Below, piece by piece: positions 1 through 8,742 of a stretch of DNA of 21,050 nucleotides. The stretch comes from Chara braunii (taxonomy: Eukaryota > Streptophyta > Charophyceae > Charales > Characeae). The stretch covers positions 4,959,505-4,980,554 of the forward strand of contig BFEA01000010.1 in the NCBI GenBank assembly GCA_003427395.1, in the 5' to 3' direction. The first letter of the stretch is position 1. Every line of letters starts with the position of its first letter. The position numbers were made by a program, and so were the translations under genes. The notes beneath the pieces are model-generated. The model did not search any database. It saw nothing but the letters and a program-made list of their open reading frames with translations, and was not told the DNA's origin.

Positions 1-230
1 CGCAACACTCCCAGGCACCCAAATCAACAAAATGGCTAGTTTGACATCATCTACACTAGGGGAAACATCACCGAAGTATCACAAGATGCAGCGCAACACC
101 CTAAGGTACCCAATTCAACAAAATCGCAAGTTTGACATCATCTACACTAGGGGAAACATCACCGAAGTATCACAAGGTGAAACGCAACACATACACCCAC
201 CCAAATCAGCAAAAATCGCAGTTTTGACAA
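1..230. repeat. 91-bp tandem repeat (about 2.5 copies)
   Basis: A unit beginning CGCAACAC starts at 1, 92 and 183, so the period is exactly 91 bp. Copies 1 and 2 share a nearly identical 46-base core (40-85 and 131-176) that includes CATCATCTACACTAGGGG. The third copy breaks off around 230, where the purine tract begins. The array runs off the left edge, so its true length is unknown. The exact period and high identity suggest a young minisatellite or satellite. Confidence 0.9.
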
Positions 231-411
231 GAGGAGGAGGGGGAGAAGGAGGAGAGGGAGAAGGAAAGAAAAGAAAGAAGAAGAGGGAGAAGAAGAAGAA
301 GAAGAAGAAGAAGAAGAAGAAGAAAGAAGAAGGAAAGAAGGAGAAGAGGAAGAAGGACAAGCAAAAGAAGAAGGAGAAGAAGAAGAAGAAGAAGAACAAG
401 AAGAAAGAGGA
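229..411. repeat. Purine-rich GAA/GGA microsatellite tract
   Basis: About 180 bases are almost entirely A and G on the plus strand, dominated by AAG/GAA triplets around 285-325 and 366-395. All frames through it give low-complexity Lys/Glu or Ser/Leu/Phe runs, so the overlapping open frames are compositional artefacts. Such homopurine mirror tracts can form triplex (H-DNA); that is general knowledge and not shown here. Confidence 0.95.
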
Positions 412-904
412 TGCCTCCCTCCTTTTTCACTCACCTCTCGTCGGTCTCTAGGCAGTGGAGTCCCAATGCTTGGTCCTAGCCTCCTGAGTATGGCTTTTCC
501 TCCCTCCCAAGCTCTCCCCTCCTTTCCTCACACCTCCCCTCTAGCTATGGCAGACTCCTACCTCTAAAGTTGTGGGGTCCTTCCCTCTAGAAGGGCTAAG
601 GGGACCCCTTTCAGCCTCTCCTCCTACCTCACAGCCTGAGGGCTATGGCAGATCACCTCCCTTGCCTTTCTCTAGCCTCTAGACCTCCTCCCTCAGCCCT
701 ATCACCATAGCCAGACTTCAGGCTAGCTCCGGCTCTCACTCCCTTGCTTCACTTCCACTCGGACTCTCTCCTAGACTCATTTGGGCAGCATGGGCACCTC
801 TCATGCTCAAATGAGAGTGGCGGCCTGCACCTCCAGCTTATGTAGGCTGGAACAGGTGCACCGCCCAACCTCTAGGCCTCTCCAAGTGCCTCTAGGTGGA
901 GCGA
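412..904. other. Pyrimidine-rich stretch without a gene
   Basis: The plus strand is rich in C and T with many CCTC and CTAG words. No ORF here has coding character and I see no repeat unit or RNA gene. Confidence 0.6.
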
Positions 905-1180
905 GGTACCCCAAAGGCCAAATTTCCGGTTTTGGCCTCTCCGAGGGTATCTGGGCCTTATTTTGGCCAGGAACATGCAGTCCGAGAGGCTGATACCCTC
1001 TCGGACTACCCCTTAGCCTACCCCGGCCTCTTTTTGCCTCAAAAAGTGCTGCCTTTTGGGGTACGCTTTCCCAAAACGCAGCCTTTACTGAAAATTGAGG
1101 GCCCCAAGGCCCATTTTTCGCCTTTTTCTTGGTTTAGGCCACCTTTGGGTAGGCCGTTGCATTTTTCCAAGAGGCGACAC

Positions 1181-1210
1181 AGATCTCAGCCTTGGATTCG
1201 GCTGAGATCT
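1181..1210. repeat. Perfect 11-bp stem-loop
   Basis: AGATCTCAGCC (1181-1191) is the exact reverse complement of GGCTGAGATCT (1200-1210), with an 8-nt loop between them. It is one of the strongest members of the hairpin cluster. Confidence 0.85.
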
Positions 1211-1522
1211 ATGGTTCTCATCATTCTGAGTTACTCCAAGCCCCTCCTTGCTCCAAATTTGAGTCTTTTGCTCCAATTTTTAATTTTTTTGATGTACCTG
1301 GCCCAAACCTTAGGCCAAGTACACAGTTTTGTCTTGTTCCTCTCTTTGTTTTCCGTCCATTTTGCTGCCAACTCATTCCGGAGCTAGCCGTTTTGTGTCA
1401 GCCCACAAAAAACGGCTAGATCTCCTCTACCATGGGATCAGATTTTAGATCTATGGTCCAAAAAGAAACCGGCCAACTCTCATCAATATTTTTCCTTATT
1501 TTTGTTGTTTTAATTCAGATAT

Positions 1523-1559
1523 TTGCAGAGATAATGCCCCAAGGGCCTTATCTCTGCAA
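1523..1559. repeat. Two-tier stem-loop
   Basis: TTGCAGAGATAA and TTATCTCTGCAA form a 12-bp outer stem. Inside it GCCC and GGGC pair again around CAA. There is no clear U-run after it, so I do not call it a terminator. Confidence 0.8.
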
Positions 1560-1599
1560 TCCGGACTGCACTCCTAGGATCTAGGAGGGATGAGGTCAT

Positions 1600-2387
1600 C
1601 ATTGGGACCTGCCCATCCCTACTGCTGCAGTCCCAACCTGACGGCACATTTTCCTCCACCCATTCCTCCTCCTTTGTCTCATTCTCCCCTTTTTTCTCTC
1701 TTTTTCTCTCCCTCTTTCTTTTATTGCTCTAGGGACAAGTGTCCAACAGCTATTTCTCCTCTTTCTGGCTGTTGGACTTCACCCAAGGTCTGTTTTTTGT
1801 AGCCGGTACATGGCCGTTGCACCTCGGACTGCAGTAACGGCACCCCCAAGGCCAAAGGGAGCTCCTTTTTGCTGCCGCCGCTTCCAGTTTGAGACCCGCT
1901 TGCTCCGATTCTCTCCGGCCAGCCTTTTTTCCACGTGGAGCCCTTGGAACTTCGTTTTTCTTGGCCTGGCCGATCCGGGATACTCGGACTTTTGGCCGCC
2001 CCCCCCCTTACTACCGCTACTCCCTCTCCTCTTTCCCTTCGGCACTTCCCTCCGGTGCTTGCCGCGGTGGTACTTAGTATTTTCATCCGGACACCTGGCC
2101 CGGACGGTCCCGTCCATCCAACGTTATGTTATTTTATTTTTATTTGTTGTTACATTTGATCCAGGGTCCCCTTGGGTCGCCCCAGGTGCCTTCCGTTTTT
2201 CCCGTCTCACGTCCGTCTCCTTCGTTCTATCGTCAATTTTCGTCAGCACCCGACTTCTCCTCTTTTTCTTATTGTCTCTAGTCTCTCTCATTTTTCCAAC
2301 GTCGTCCCGGGTGACGTTCCGCTCTCGTGTACTCCCCTTGGGTCGGTCGCCCTTTATTCTGCCGACGGCTCCGGTCTTCAGCCCCCG
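1600..2387. other. Pyrimidine-rich stretch; open frame probably non-coding
   Basis: A plus-strand frame stays open for 397 codons (1810-3003). Its product is dominated by Pro, Ser, Leu and Arg with no domain, signal or conserved motif I recognise. Other frames on both strands are also open here, as expected from a GC- and pyrimidine-rich stretch with few stop codons. I therefore do not call a gene, though a lineage-specific low-complexity protein cannot be excluded. Confidence 0.45.
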
Positions 2388-2700
2388 TCAGTGGCTCCCG
2401 ACACTTTATCTCGTCGATACCCGTCCTGCTAGTGGTTCCGCTGGTGCCGCCATTTTTTCTAGGCCCACGCGGTCCCTGGCACTTCGGCCCGCCGACATTA
2501 CGTCTTTCCCTTGGTCTCACGCCTTTCCCGATACTTCGCCCTGCCGGCACCACGCCGTCCCCTGGTCCTGCGTGGTCCCCGACTCTTTGTCCTGCCGGTA
2601 CCGCCCCGTCCTCCGATCCCATGTGGTCCCTGGCATTCCTGCCCCACCTGTACCATATCTTCCCTTGGTGCTCCTGTCGTCCTTCCGCCTTACGGCGGTC
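2388..2700. repeat. Degenerate 51-bp GC-rich tandem repeat (about 6 units)
   Basis: The clearest pair begins CTGCCGGCACC at 2541 and CTGCCGGTACC at 2592, exactly 51 bp apart, each followed by a TGGTCCC block. Weaker copies extend leftward to about 2388 and rightward to about 2700. Since 51 is a multiple of three, minus-strand translation shows a 17-residue repeat (PAGQRVGDHAGPGDG-like), but this alone does not show coding. Confidence 0.65.
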
Positions 2701-3114
2701 TCCGCCCCCCCCGTTCCCTTTGTGTCCCACATGTCGTTCCGCTCCGGGCGTTGGTTCCCCCTAACCTGCGATCTCCTCGGCCCACCTGCCGCCACGTCGC
2801 GTCAGCGCCTTACGCCCTGTCTCTTCCCACTTTCTTCCTTCCCTTGCTGCGCACCTCTCATGCTCCTACCAACTTCCCGACGACCATCCTCTGTTCTTGG
2901 GGAAGGAGTCGCCCTTGCTATTCTCTCACATTCCTTTGCCGCTTTCCGCTTAAACAATTCCTCTCTTGCTTTGGCGGTCTTGACGACTCCGGACAGCCTC
3001 TAGCCTCCTAATGTCTGTGCTCACGCTTTCGATCTTTCCATCATTCCTGCCTCCGATTTTCTCTGTCTTGCACAAATTGATCATATACAGTCTCTCGAGT
3101 GACGGGAAACAATT

Positions 3115-3132
3115 CGGGACTCGCCAGTCCCG
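3115..3132. repeat. 7-bp perfect stem-loop
   Basis: CGGGACT (3115-3121) pairs perfectly with AGTCCCG (3126-3132) around a 4-nt loop. It sits eight bases before the hairpin block at 3140-3170, so the two may belong to one structured element. Confidence 0.6.
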
Positions 3133-3139
3133 GCATATT

Positions 3140-3170
3140 CCCCCCACTCATTCGCGATGTCCTCATCGCG
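3140..3170. repeat. Hairpin block copy A (CGCGATG-TCCT-CATCGCG)
   Basis: CCCCCACTCA is followed by a perfect 7-bp inverted repeat, CGCGATG/CATCGCG, with a 4-nt loop. A near-identical block lies at 4285-4316. On the minus strand it reads as a GC hairpin, then TGAGTGGGGGGAA, a purine run that resembles the post-pol polypurine tract of gypsy elements. That resemblance is an inference. Confidence 0.7.
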
Positions 3171-4130
3171 CACCAATCCATGGTCGGTAGGGATTTTGGA
3201 GTGACGGACAGACAGGGAGAAGAAGTGGGGTGGGATGGGTAGTTAGCTTGCCATGGTTCTTTTTGTCTTTCCCACTCTTTTCTTAGGTCCTTCTTTAAAT
3301 TTCTGCCCTTGGGGCGGGGGAGGGAATGGGGGGGTCAAGGTTTTGTTTCGGGTTTCCTTTGGATTGCGTAACATCCCCAAGCTCAATATATTCTTTGTAA
3401 GGAGCGCGTAACACTCTCTGTGCATCAACGTCCGTCTCACAGCTGTATCTCTTTCTCGCTGGAACTCCCAATTACCCAAGAGTTTCCCAACAACCCCCGG
3501 CCCACAAAAGAGAGGACGACGAGCCCATCACCCTCCCCAGGGACCGTGGTAAGAGGAAAATTTTGGCGGCGAGTTAGCAACACGTCAAGGGTCTTAAGCA
3601 GCTCGATGTCTCTTTCTTTCTTTCTTTCCTCATCAAGTTGTCTAGCATTACCCTTTGGGGAGGTCCATCAACAGACATGTCTTGCAACTAGTTTTTCATT
3701 GTACGTTATTTCTCGCTCTTGACAATGTCTTGAAGGCTGCACTCGTATTCTCAAATCCATCTTCCCATTTCATAAAGAAAACATTCTTGAGCGGAAATCC
3801 TTTTGGTTTCGTCTCATTCATTACTCTTAGGACATCCACACATTTTCAGTACAATTTTTCCTCTCCTCGAAGCTCAGGCATGGCCAAATCCACATGCATT
3901 CTTCCCGGGTCATTCCTCCCGGCCTTTCTCAGGTCCTGCCAATTCCACATGCATCTCATCCTCTGCCCTCTATTGCCCTTTTCTTAATTGACTCCCCACG
4001 TGCAATGCTTGGTTCACCCCCTTGCCACTTTTCATTTTTTCAAGCTTATACGAGCTGATTACACAGCCCACTCTTAGTCTGCCAGTTCCAGTTCATACCA
4101 TGTCACTTGCTCAAACCCTTTATGCGCTGG
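3171..4130. other. No gene or clear feature seen
   Basis: Several short plus-strand frames overlap here, but none carries a domain, a transmembrane pattern or a conserved motif I can recognise. I see no repeat longer than a few bases. Confidence 0.4.
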
Positions 4131-4260
4131 CATCTTGCCAGGCCCCCTTTTCTGAGGCCGATACAAAGTCAATTACAATCTTTTTCTGTTCCGGCCATCT
4201 TGACAGACCCCTTTTTCCCAAGCCTATGCAAAATCAATTACAAGTCTTATTTTCATGCGT
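4131..4260. repeat. 65-bp imperfect direct duplication
   Basis: CATCTTGCCAGGCCCCCTTTT at about 4131 recurs as CATCTTGACAGACCCCTTTTT at about 4196. Both are followed by a CAAtTCAATTACAA-type segment, giving a 65-bp period. Two copies are visible with scattered substitutions. Confidence 0.65.
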
Positions 4261-4284
4261 ATTCATTGGTAGATGGCACACCTT

Positions 4285-4316
4285 TCCCCCACTCAAAACG
4301 CGATGTCCCCATCGCG
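4285..4316. repeat. Hairpin block copy B (CGCGATG-TCCC-CATCGCG)
   Basis: The same layout as the block at 3140: CCCCCACTCA, two spacer bases, then a perfect 7-bp inverted repeat with a 4-nt loop that differs from copy A at one loop base. Flanking sequence outside the block is not alike, so the block itself seems to be the conserved part. Confidence 0.7.
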
Positions 4317-5243
4317 CGACTGGTTCTCACTCGGAGGCACGCAGACCTTTGGCCCACCAACCGCAAGCCAAGGACACAAGCCCGTCCGCTTCACAAAAGG
4401 AAGAGTGATCAGTTCCTCCCCAGCGGACGACGCCTCATCCTTCTGCCCGGTCCGACCTTTCTTCTCTTACGTGGCGAACACCAATACTGAGGTTCCTCCC
4501 CACATCTGGCAGGCAGGTCCAATCCACGCCTCCCAGGGCCTCGTCTAGCCGTAAGAGCGTTCCTCGTGAATCGTCCCTCCTGAGTGGTGATTTTCTGGAT
4601 TCCGGCCTCTTCCTTTCAAGAGAGTTGGGACTCTCAATTAGTCTGCGAGTGCAGTTACGAAGACCTCGCAATTAGTCCCGAAGTGGTTGTAATGCTCCGG
4701 CGGGGCGGTGTCAATGCCCCGTGGTGGCCGCGGACTCCACCCGGTACTCCGCCAAGCCCCTCCCCTTGGATGGTGCTGCCCAACTTAGTGCGGGCAGCCG
4801 AGGTTCGACCCAAACGGCCATGGCATCCCTCTATGACATGGCGTGTGGTTGGAGAGGACAAAATGGACTAGATGAGAATGGCATCCTCGCCCATCTGACT
4901 CTCTCGCCCTTTGACGTTTAGGCGTTCAACAGGAGGCGCAGTTTGAACTCCCCGACTAGAGCTCTTTGCCGGGTGTAGTTCCGGACGTCCTGCACCGATC
5001 CAAGTGGTAGGTGCCTTAGTCCTTTAACCCTCACCCCCTTGAAGAGGAACCGGTCGCGCTGAGACTTTTCCCTCAAAGGAATAGAGGTCTTGGGGTCGCG
5101 ATGCGTGCACCGGTATCCCCCTCTTGCTGATGCCAAGGACTAGATGAAAAGAGAAATTCATTTCAATGCTCTTTCCAGGTCCATTTCAAGTTGCCTAGGG
5201 TCCCCTGTTTATGCAGTGCAATTTTTAATACTCAATCCCATTC
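4317..5243. other. Weak minus-strand frames, no confident gene
   Basis: The most protein-like frame is minus 4918-5136 (72 codons), basic and mixed in composition, followed downstream by other short minus frames with stops between them. I do not recognise any domain. It may be a decayed coding fragment, possibly of another mobile element, but the evidence is thin. Confidence 0.3.
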
Positions 5244-5440
5244 CAATGCTCAGTCTCATTCCCATGCTCAATCTCAGTCCAATGCTCAATCTCAGTCTAA
5301 TGCTCAATGCAATATCTCTTCCAAGGCTGAGTCCAATATCTTTTCCAGGGTTGAGTTCTTTCCAATCTATTTTCCAAGGCTCAACTCTTTCCAATCTCTT
5401 TTCCAAGGCTCGGTTCTTCCAATACCATGCCTCTCAAGCA
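5244..5440. repeat. 18-bp and 29-bp tandem repeats
   Basis: An 18-bp motif CAATGCTCAATCTCAGTC repeats about four times at 5244-5312. A 29-bp motif with TTTTCCAAGGCTC then repeats at 5341, 5370 and 5399. Plus-strand open frames crossing here owe their length to these repeats. Confidence 0.75.
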
Positions 5441-5499
5441 GCCATGCAAGGGGACCCCAGTGCCAATTCCAAAGAATGACCTTTGTCAGAGGCCATTCC

Positions 5500-5652
5500 G
5501 AACATCCTGGTTAGGGTTGCTCTTTCCAATTCCAAATCGAACAGCCTGGTTAGGGCCATTCTTATCTATTACAATCGGACAGCCTGATTAGGACCATCCT
5601 TATCCATTTCAATTGGATAGCCTGGTTAGGGTCATCCTTGTCCATTTCAATG
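5500..5652. repeat. 38/39-bp minisatellite, four units
   Basis: Units start at 5500, 5539, 5577 and 5615, each carrying AGCCTGGTTAGGG or a close variant followed by a CCATTTCAAT-type tail. Units 3 and 4 are the most alike. The array ends at 5652, where unrelated sequence resumes. Confidence 0.85.
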
Positions 5653-6604
5653 TTAGCGCCCGAGGGGGTGGGCCTCGAGGACACGGATCTGATCTCGTCT
5701 CGGGGGTTAGAAGGCGGCCATCGTCTTGAGTTTTTATGCGTGCTTCTTCCTTTTCCCTCATGCCATTTGCCAATCTTACATCCTTCCATACATCCGACTT
5801 AGCGTCTAGTGCTCGAATTGGGGCTCGCATCCCCGAGCAGCACTAGCCCGCCTGGCCGTTCAACCATTGCAATGGGTGCTGAGTCATTTCAATGTTCCTT
5901 CCGCTCGTCCGGCTTCTCATAACATCGCAATGCTCTGGACTTGCCTCGGATAAGTTGGATTAGGCTCCTAGGGAAGAGAATGCCTCTTTACCCGTAGGTC
6001 CCCTAACCTCTCACAAGGACTTGTGCAAAGACTCCTTCAATCATGGACACAGAAATAAAGGGAAAAATTTTCATCATCAACGTTCCTTTCAATGTCGAGG
6101 AGTGCACATGCCCTTGCTCATTTCCTCGAGACAAAATCAATCACCCCGAGTCCCTTTCTTACTACAAAAGACTCATGTTTCCCAAAAGGAGCAGGTACTC
6201 ATACAATGTAGCACCGGTCACCCACCCCCTATTAGTTTCTTCAATCCAAAAAGTAGTTACATCGCAGTCTTTCCAAAAAGAAAACGAGGAGACAAAGTCC
6301 GAATGCAAGACAACATTACAGTCTTGTCTCATCTAGTTCCCTCTGTTTTCCCCTTACTTTCCCTTAGCCATCCCAGCCATCCACAGTTCTATTCTAAGTG
6401 CAAAAAGCTCTCGTGCCCATTCCGGAAGAAGCAACGACTTATATGAAGTAGTATTCGTCACCCAGTCCTTAGCCGCTTCGAGCTTAGCAGCTGTCTCATC
6501 ATAGTTCATTCACAAAGAAGTTCAAATGCACAAAAAAGAAAGATGGCTGTTGTTGCTGCCCGGTTATCAACCCTTCCCCGATTCCCAGCTATTCCCATCT
6601 TGCC
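5653..6604. other. No confident feature
   Basis: Short frames on both strands have no recognisable motif. If the retroelement extends this far, this is where part of its 3' LTR would be expected, but I found no matching copy elsewhere in the window. Confidence 0.35.
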
Positions 6605-6617
6605 TACTGCCCCCTTT
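6605..6617 (-). promoter_or_regulatory. Possible polypurine tract after the 3' ORF
   Basis: On the minus strand the stop of the 221-aa ORF is followed at once by AGTAAAAAAGGGGG. A/G runs like this prime plus-strand synthesis in LTR retrotransposons and sit just before the 3' LTR. No TG-starting LTR with a second copy was found, so this is only a candidate. Confidence 0.2.
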
Positions 6618-6618
6618 T

Positions 6619-7284
6619 TTACTGTCCCGGTGCCCTGCGCCGAGCCTCCATCCTTGCACGGTCCTCCATCTCTTGCTCCATTAGCCTCTTTATTGCCTGT
6701 AGATGACGAAGCGTTTCTTCTGAGAAGAAAGTTGTTGGGGATATGTCTTCTCCCCTGCTGAACTTTTCCTTGCCCTTCATTGCCCATTGATAACGCAAAA
6801 TACTTGACCATTGATCGAACCAATCGCTGAAAGTTGGCCCGAATTCTCTTTTCCATGGGTCCTTTTCTTCCCCTGGGTCCTCCTTTCTTCCCCGATCTTC
6901 CCTTGAAGGCGTTGTCACTTCATCCTCTTCTTCGTCGCTGGTGAGGTCGATAAATTCCACGGGCACGTCCTCCTCCAACCTTGGCATTTTCCTCGGGTTC
7001 CTCTCTTCCTTGCTACTAGGGTCACTGTCTGATGACAGTTCTACTGGCTCCCCTTCCTTAGTGACGATGGCCCCCCTGGTTCCTTGCTTTCTGCCCCCCC
7101 TCTTCATAACTAGGTTGTGATCGAACCCCACATAGAACTTTCTTTTCCTGGAGCTTGACTCTCCAGTTTGCCTTGACGATTGTCCCTCTTCCGGCCTGTT
7201 AATTGCATTGCTGTCATTTTCATTCCCAAACTCCATTTTTTCGTTTTCTTGCTGTCCTGCTTCTTCTCGCCTGGCCCTGTTCAT
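6619..7284 (-). CDS. Unknown acidic protein with SUMO-interaction-like motif
   Basis: This 221-aa ORF lies downstream of the integrase on the same strand, where env-like or other accessory ORFs of gypsy elements sit. It has no signal peptide and no membrane segment, so it is not an obvious envelope protein. The N-terminal 60 residues are polar and basic (SSRKRK near 45-49, a possible nuclear localisation signal). The middle is strongly acidic and holds VPVEFIDLTSDEEEDE around residues 107-122, a hydrophobic core followed by Ser/Glu/Asp as in SUMO-interacting motifs. The C-terminal third has aromatic-rich FSDWFDQWSSILRYQW and a long charged helix ending in RRRAPGQ. The frame is uninterrupted, unlike pol. 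Its start overlaps the stop of a short upstream frame at ATGA (7281-7284). Function unknown; it may be an element accessory gene or a host gene. Confidence 0.55.
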   Translation of the reverse strand: MNRARREEAGQQENEKMEFGNENDSNAINRPEEGQSSRQTGESSSRKRKFYVGFDHNLVMKRGGRKQGTRGAIVTKEGEPVELSSDSDPSSKEERNPRKMPRLEEDVPVEFIDLTSDEEEDEVTTPSREDRGRKEDPGEEKDPWKREFGPTFSDWFDQWSSILRYQWAMKGKEKFSRGEDISPTTFFSEETLRHLQAIKRLMEQEMEDRARMEARRRAPGQ

Positions 7285-7417
7285 ACATAATAGTCACGAT
7301 ACCACTCATACACACGCATTCCCTTCCACTCCCATTTTGCAGCTTTGGAGGCTTCCCTAAAATGCTTGCTTGCCCCCATATAGTTGGTAGTCTCATTATC
7401 CCTTAGAACCCTCGACA

Positions 7418-7615
7418 CATTGTCCCAACACATAGGTGCCCCATGTAGGCAGTCCACAGCATCGCCCCACAAAAACTATGGTACATTGTCCCAACACATA
7501 AATACCTCGTGTTGACAGTCCCCAGTGTTACCCCACAAAAACTACAATACACTGTCCCATGCTCCCAAGCCCAGTCACAGTTAGCCCAGGCAGTCTCCCC
7601 ATGTTCCACAAAAGT
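7418..7615. repeat. 66-bp tandem repeat, three units
   Basis: Units start at 7418, 7484 and 7550 with CATTGTCCCAACACATA or a diverged version, exactly 66 bp apart. Units 1 and 2 share CCCCACAAAAACTA near their ends; unit 3 is the most diverged. On the minus strand 66 bp equals 22 codons, giving a Trp/Cys/Gly-rich repeat containing FLWG and CWDNV. In that frame a TAG falls at each inner unit boundary, so continuous coding is doubtful. Confidence 0.8.
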
Positions 7616-7678
7616 CAAGACACACAAACGAACAATCAAGACACACAAACGAACAATCAAGACACACAAACGAACAAT
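7616..7678. repeat. 21-bp tandem repeat, three perfect units
   Basis: CAAGACACACAAACGAACAAT is repeated at 7616-7636, 7637-7657 and 7658-7678 without a mismatch, adjoining the 66-bp array. Perfect identity suggests recent slippage. It lies 70-140 bp beyond the integrase stop, in the presumed 3' untranslated part of the element. Confidence 0.95.
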
Positions 7679-7751
7679 CCCTGTGGTCATGATCACTTCC
7701 GCAGGAATCCGCAGGAAGGTGGTCCATAACTCATAGGCAGTTGCCTGCCTT

Positions 7752-8742
7752 TCAGGCTGTCAATTCCCCCGTTTCCCTGTCCTGGGCCTCTTGTAGCCAC
7801 TGTTCCACCAGATTCCTGCTAAAAAATCTAACCAGTCTCTGTCCCGGAAATGGTCCTCTTATGCTAGTACCATCAAGATCCTCAAGTTCAAACATATTCA
7901 GTCCCACCCGCTTTGCGATCCTGTAAGGCCCTTTGAATCTCTTTCCCAGTTGCCCAGACCATGTGCTTTCAAGAACCGAGTTTCTAATTAACATTTTCTC
8001 CCCCACTTGGAGTGGCTCTTTCCGAATGTTCTTGACCAGGTCCCACCTTGCTTTGTCCTTCATTCGGCTATCTGTTACACGATTAACTACTTCCTCGAGT
8101 GCCTCCTTATTTCTGGTGACCTGCTGACAACGTGCGGTGATTAACTCTTCCGTGCTCAAGTGTGGGTCGTCATCTAGCCTGTTCCAGGTAGGGACCAAGG
8201 CTTCTATCGAAAAATCGATCTCCCTTCCATACCAGAGTTCTGTTGGAATACATCCCGTTGTTCTTTTTGGAGTCATGTTCTCGACGAAGACTGCCTGCTT
8301 GAGAAACCGTGGCCAACTTCCCAAATTATCCGCTGCCAACTTTGCGATTGTGTTCTTCAAAGTCCGGTGACCCCTTTCTACTGGAGCATTTGCCTCAGGA
8401 TGATAAGGCTCGGTGATCTTGATCGGTACGCACAATATCTTGAGCCTATTCAACACCTCCTGGTTAACAAATTTTATCCCGTTGTCTGCTATAAACCTGC
8501 GCACGAAGGGGTGCCTTAGGTAGAAATCTTCCACCCAGTCGGCCACTGCTTTCCCCGTCTTCTTCTTGAGAGCTATGGCTTCTATATAGCCACTGAGATT
8601 ATCTCTTGCATCCAAGATGTATCTAAACCCATCTGTTGATACGGGCATAACAGCAAGGTCGAGGTGAACCAGGTGTCCGGGTCCCAGTACCCGGGTGGGT
8701 CTAAGAGGCTCGTAAACTCGTACCGCGCTCCTCTCTCCCCGG
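7752..8742 (-). CDS. Integrase catalytic core and GPY/F C-terminus
   Basis: The frame is open to 8801, but integrase-like sequence begins near 8735 (VYEPLRPTR). Counting from the codon at 8801, Asp48 (HLDLAV), Asp106 (IADNG) and Glu142 (NAPVERG) give D-x57-D-x35-E, the retroviral/gypsy integrase triad that binds the catalytic metals for strand transfer. PYHPEAN before the Glu is typical of gypsy integrases. The C-terminus holds GKRFKGPYRIAKR and GPFPGQRLVRFF, the GPY/F module that helps bind DNA or multimerise. No chromodomain follows. The core has no internal stop over about 330 codons, which is better preserved than the RT. The N-terminal zinc finger is damaged and lies in another frame just upstream. 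Confidence 0.9.

Larger units (their letters stand above)
905..1587. repeat. Cluster of perfect and near-perfect hairpins
   Basis: At least seven inverted repeats lie within 680 bp. They are 915-938 (8-bp stem), 979-1007 (11-bp stem, 7-nt loop), 1181-1210 (11-bp stem, 8-nt loop), 1294-1322 (9-bp stem with one mismatch), 1384-1419 (about 14-bp stem with a two-A bulge), 1523-1559 (12-bp outer stem plus an inner GCCC/GGGC stem) and 1571-1587 (7-bp stem, 3-nt loop). Longer arms at 906-918 and 1051-1064 also pair. No ORF explains them. Stems this long with such short loops should be rare by chance, so the region may be a structured element or a product of quasi-palindrome template switching. The function is unknown. 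Confidence 0.75.

Noticed and set aside
32-451. 139-codon plus frame and overlapping minus frames over the purine tract
   Set aside because: Their length comes from the GAA/GGA microsatellite, giving Lys/Glu or Ser/Leu/Phe runs in all frames.
1523-1559. Rho-independent terminator
   Set aside because: The context is eukaryotic, no gene ends nearby and no T run follows the stem.
1810-3003. 397-codon plus-strand ORF as a real gene
   Set aside because: The stretch is pyrimidine-rich and poor in stop codons on both strands, the product is low-complexity Pro/Ser/Leu/Arg, and part is a 51-bp repeat; no domain is seen.
4790-4825. tRNA-like B box (GGTTCGACCC)
   Set aside because: No A box at suitable spacing and no cloverleaf pairing could be found around it.
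6506-6856. 116-codon minus frame overlapping the 3' ORF
   Set aside because: It overlaps the better-composed 221-aa frame and shows no motif; likely a shadow.
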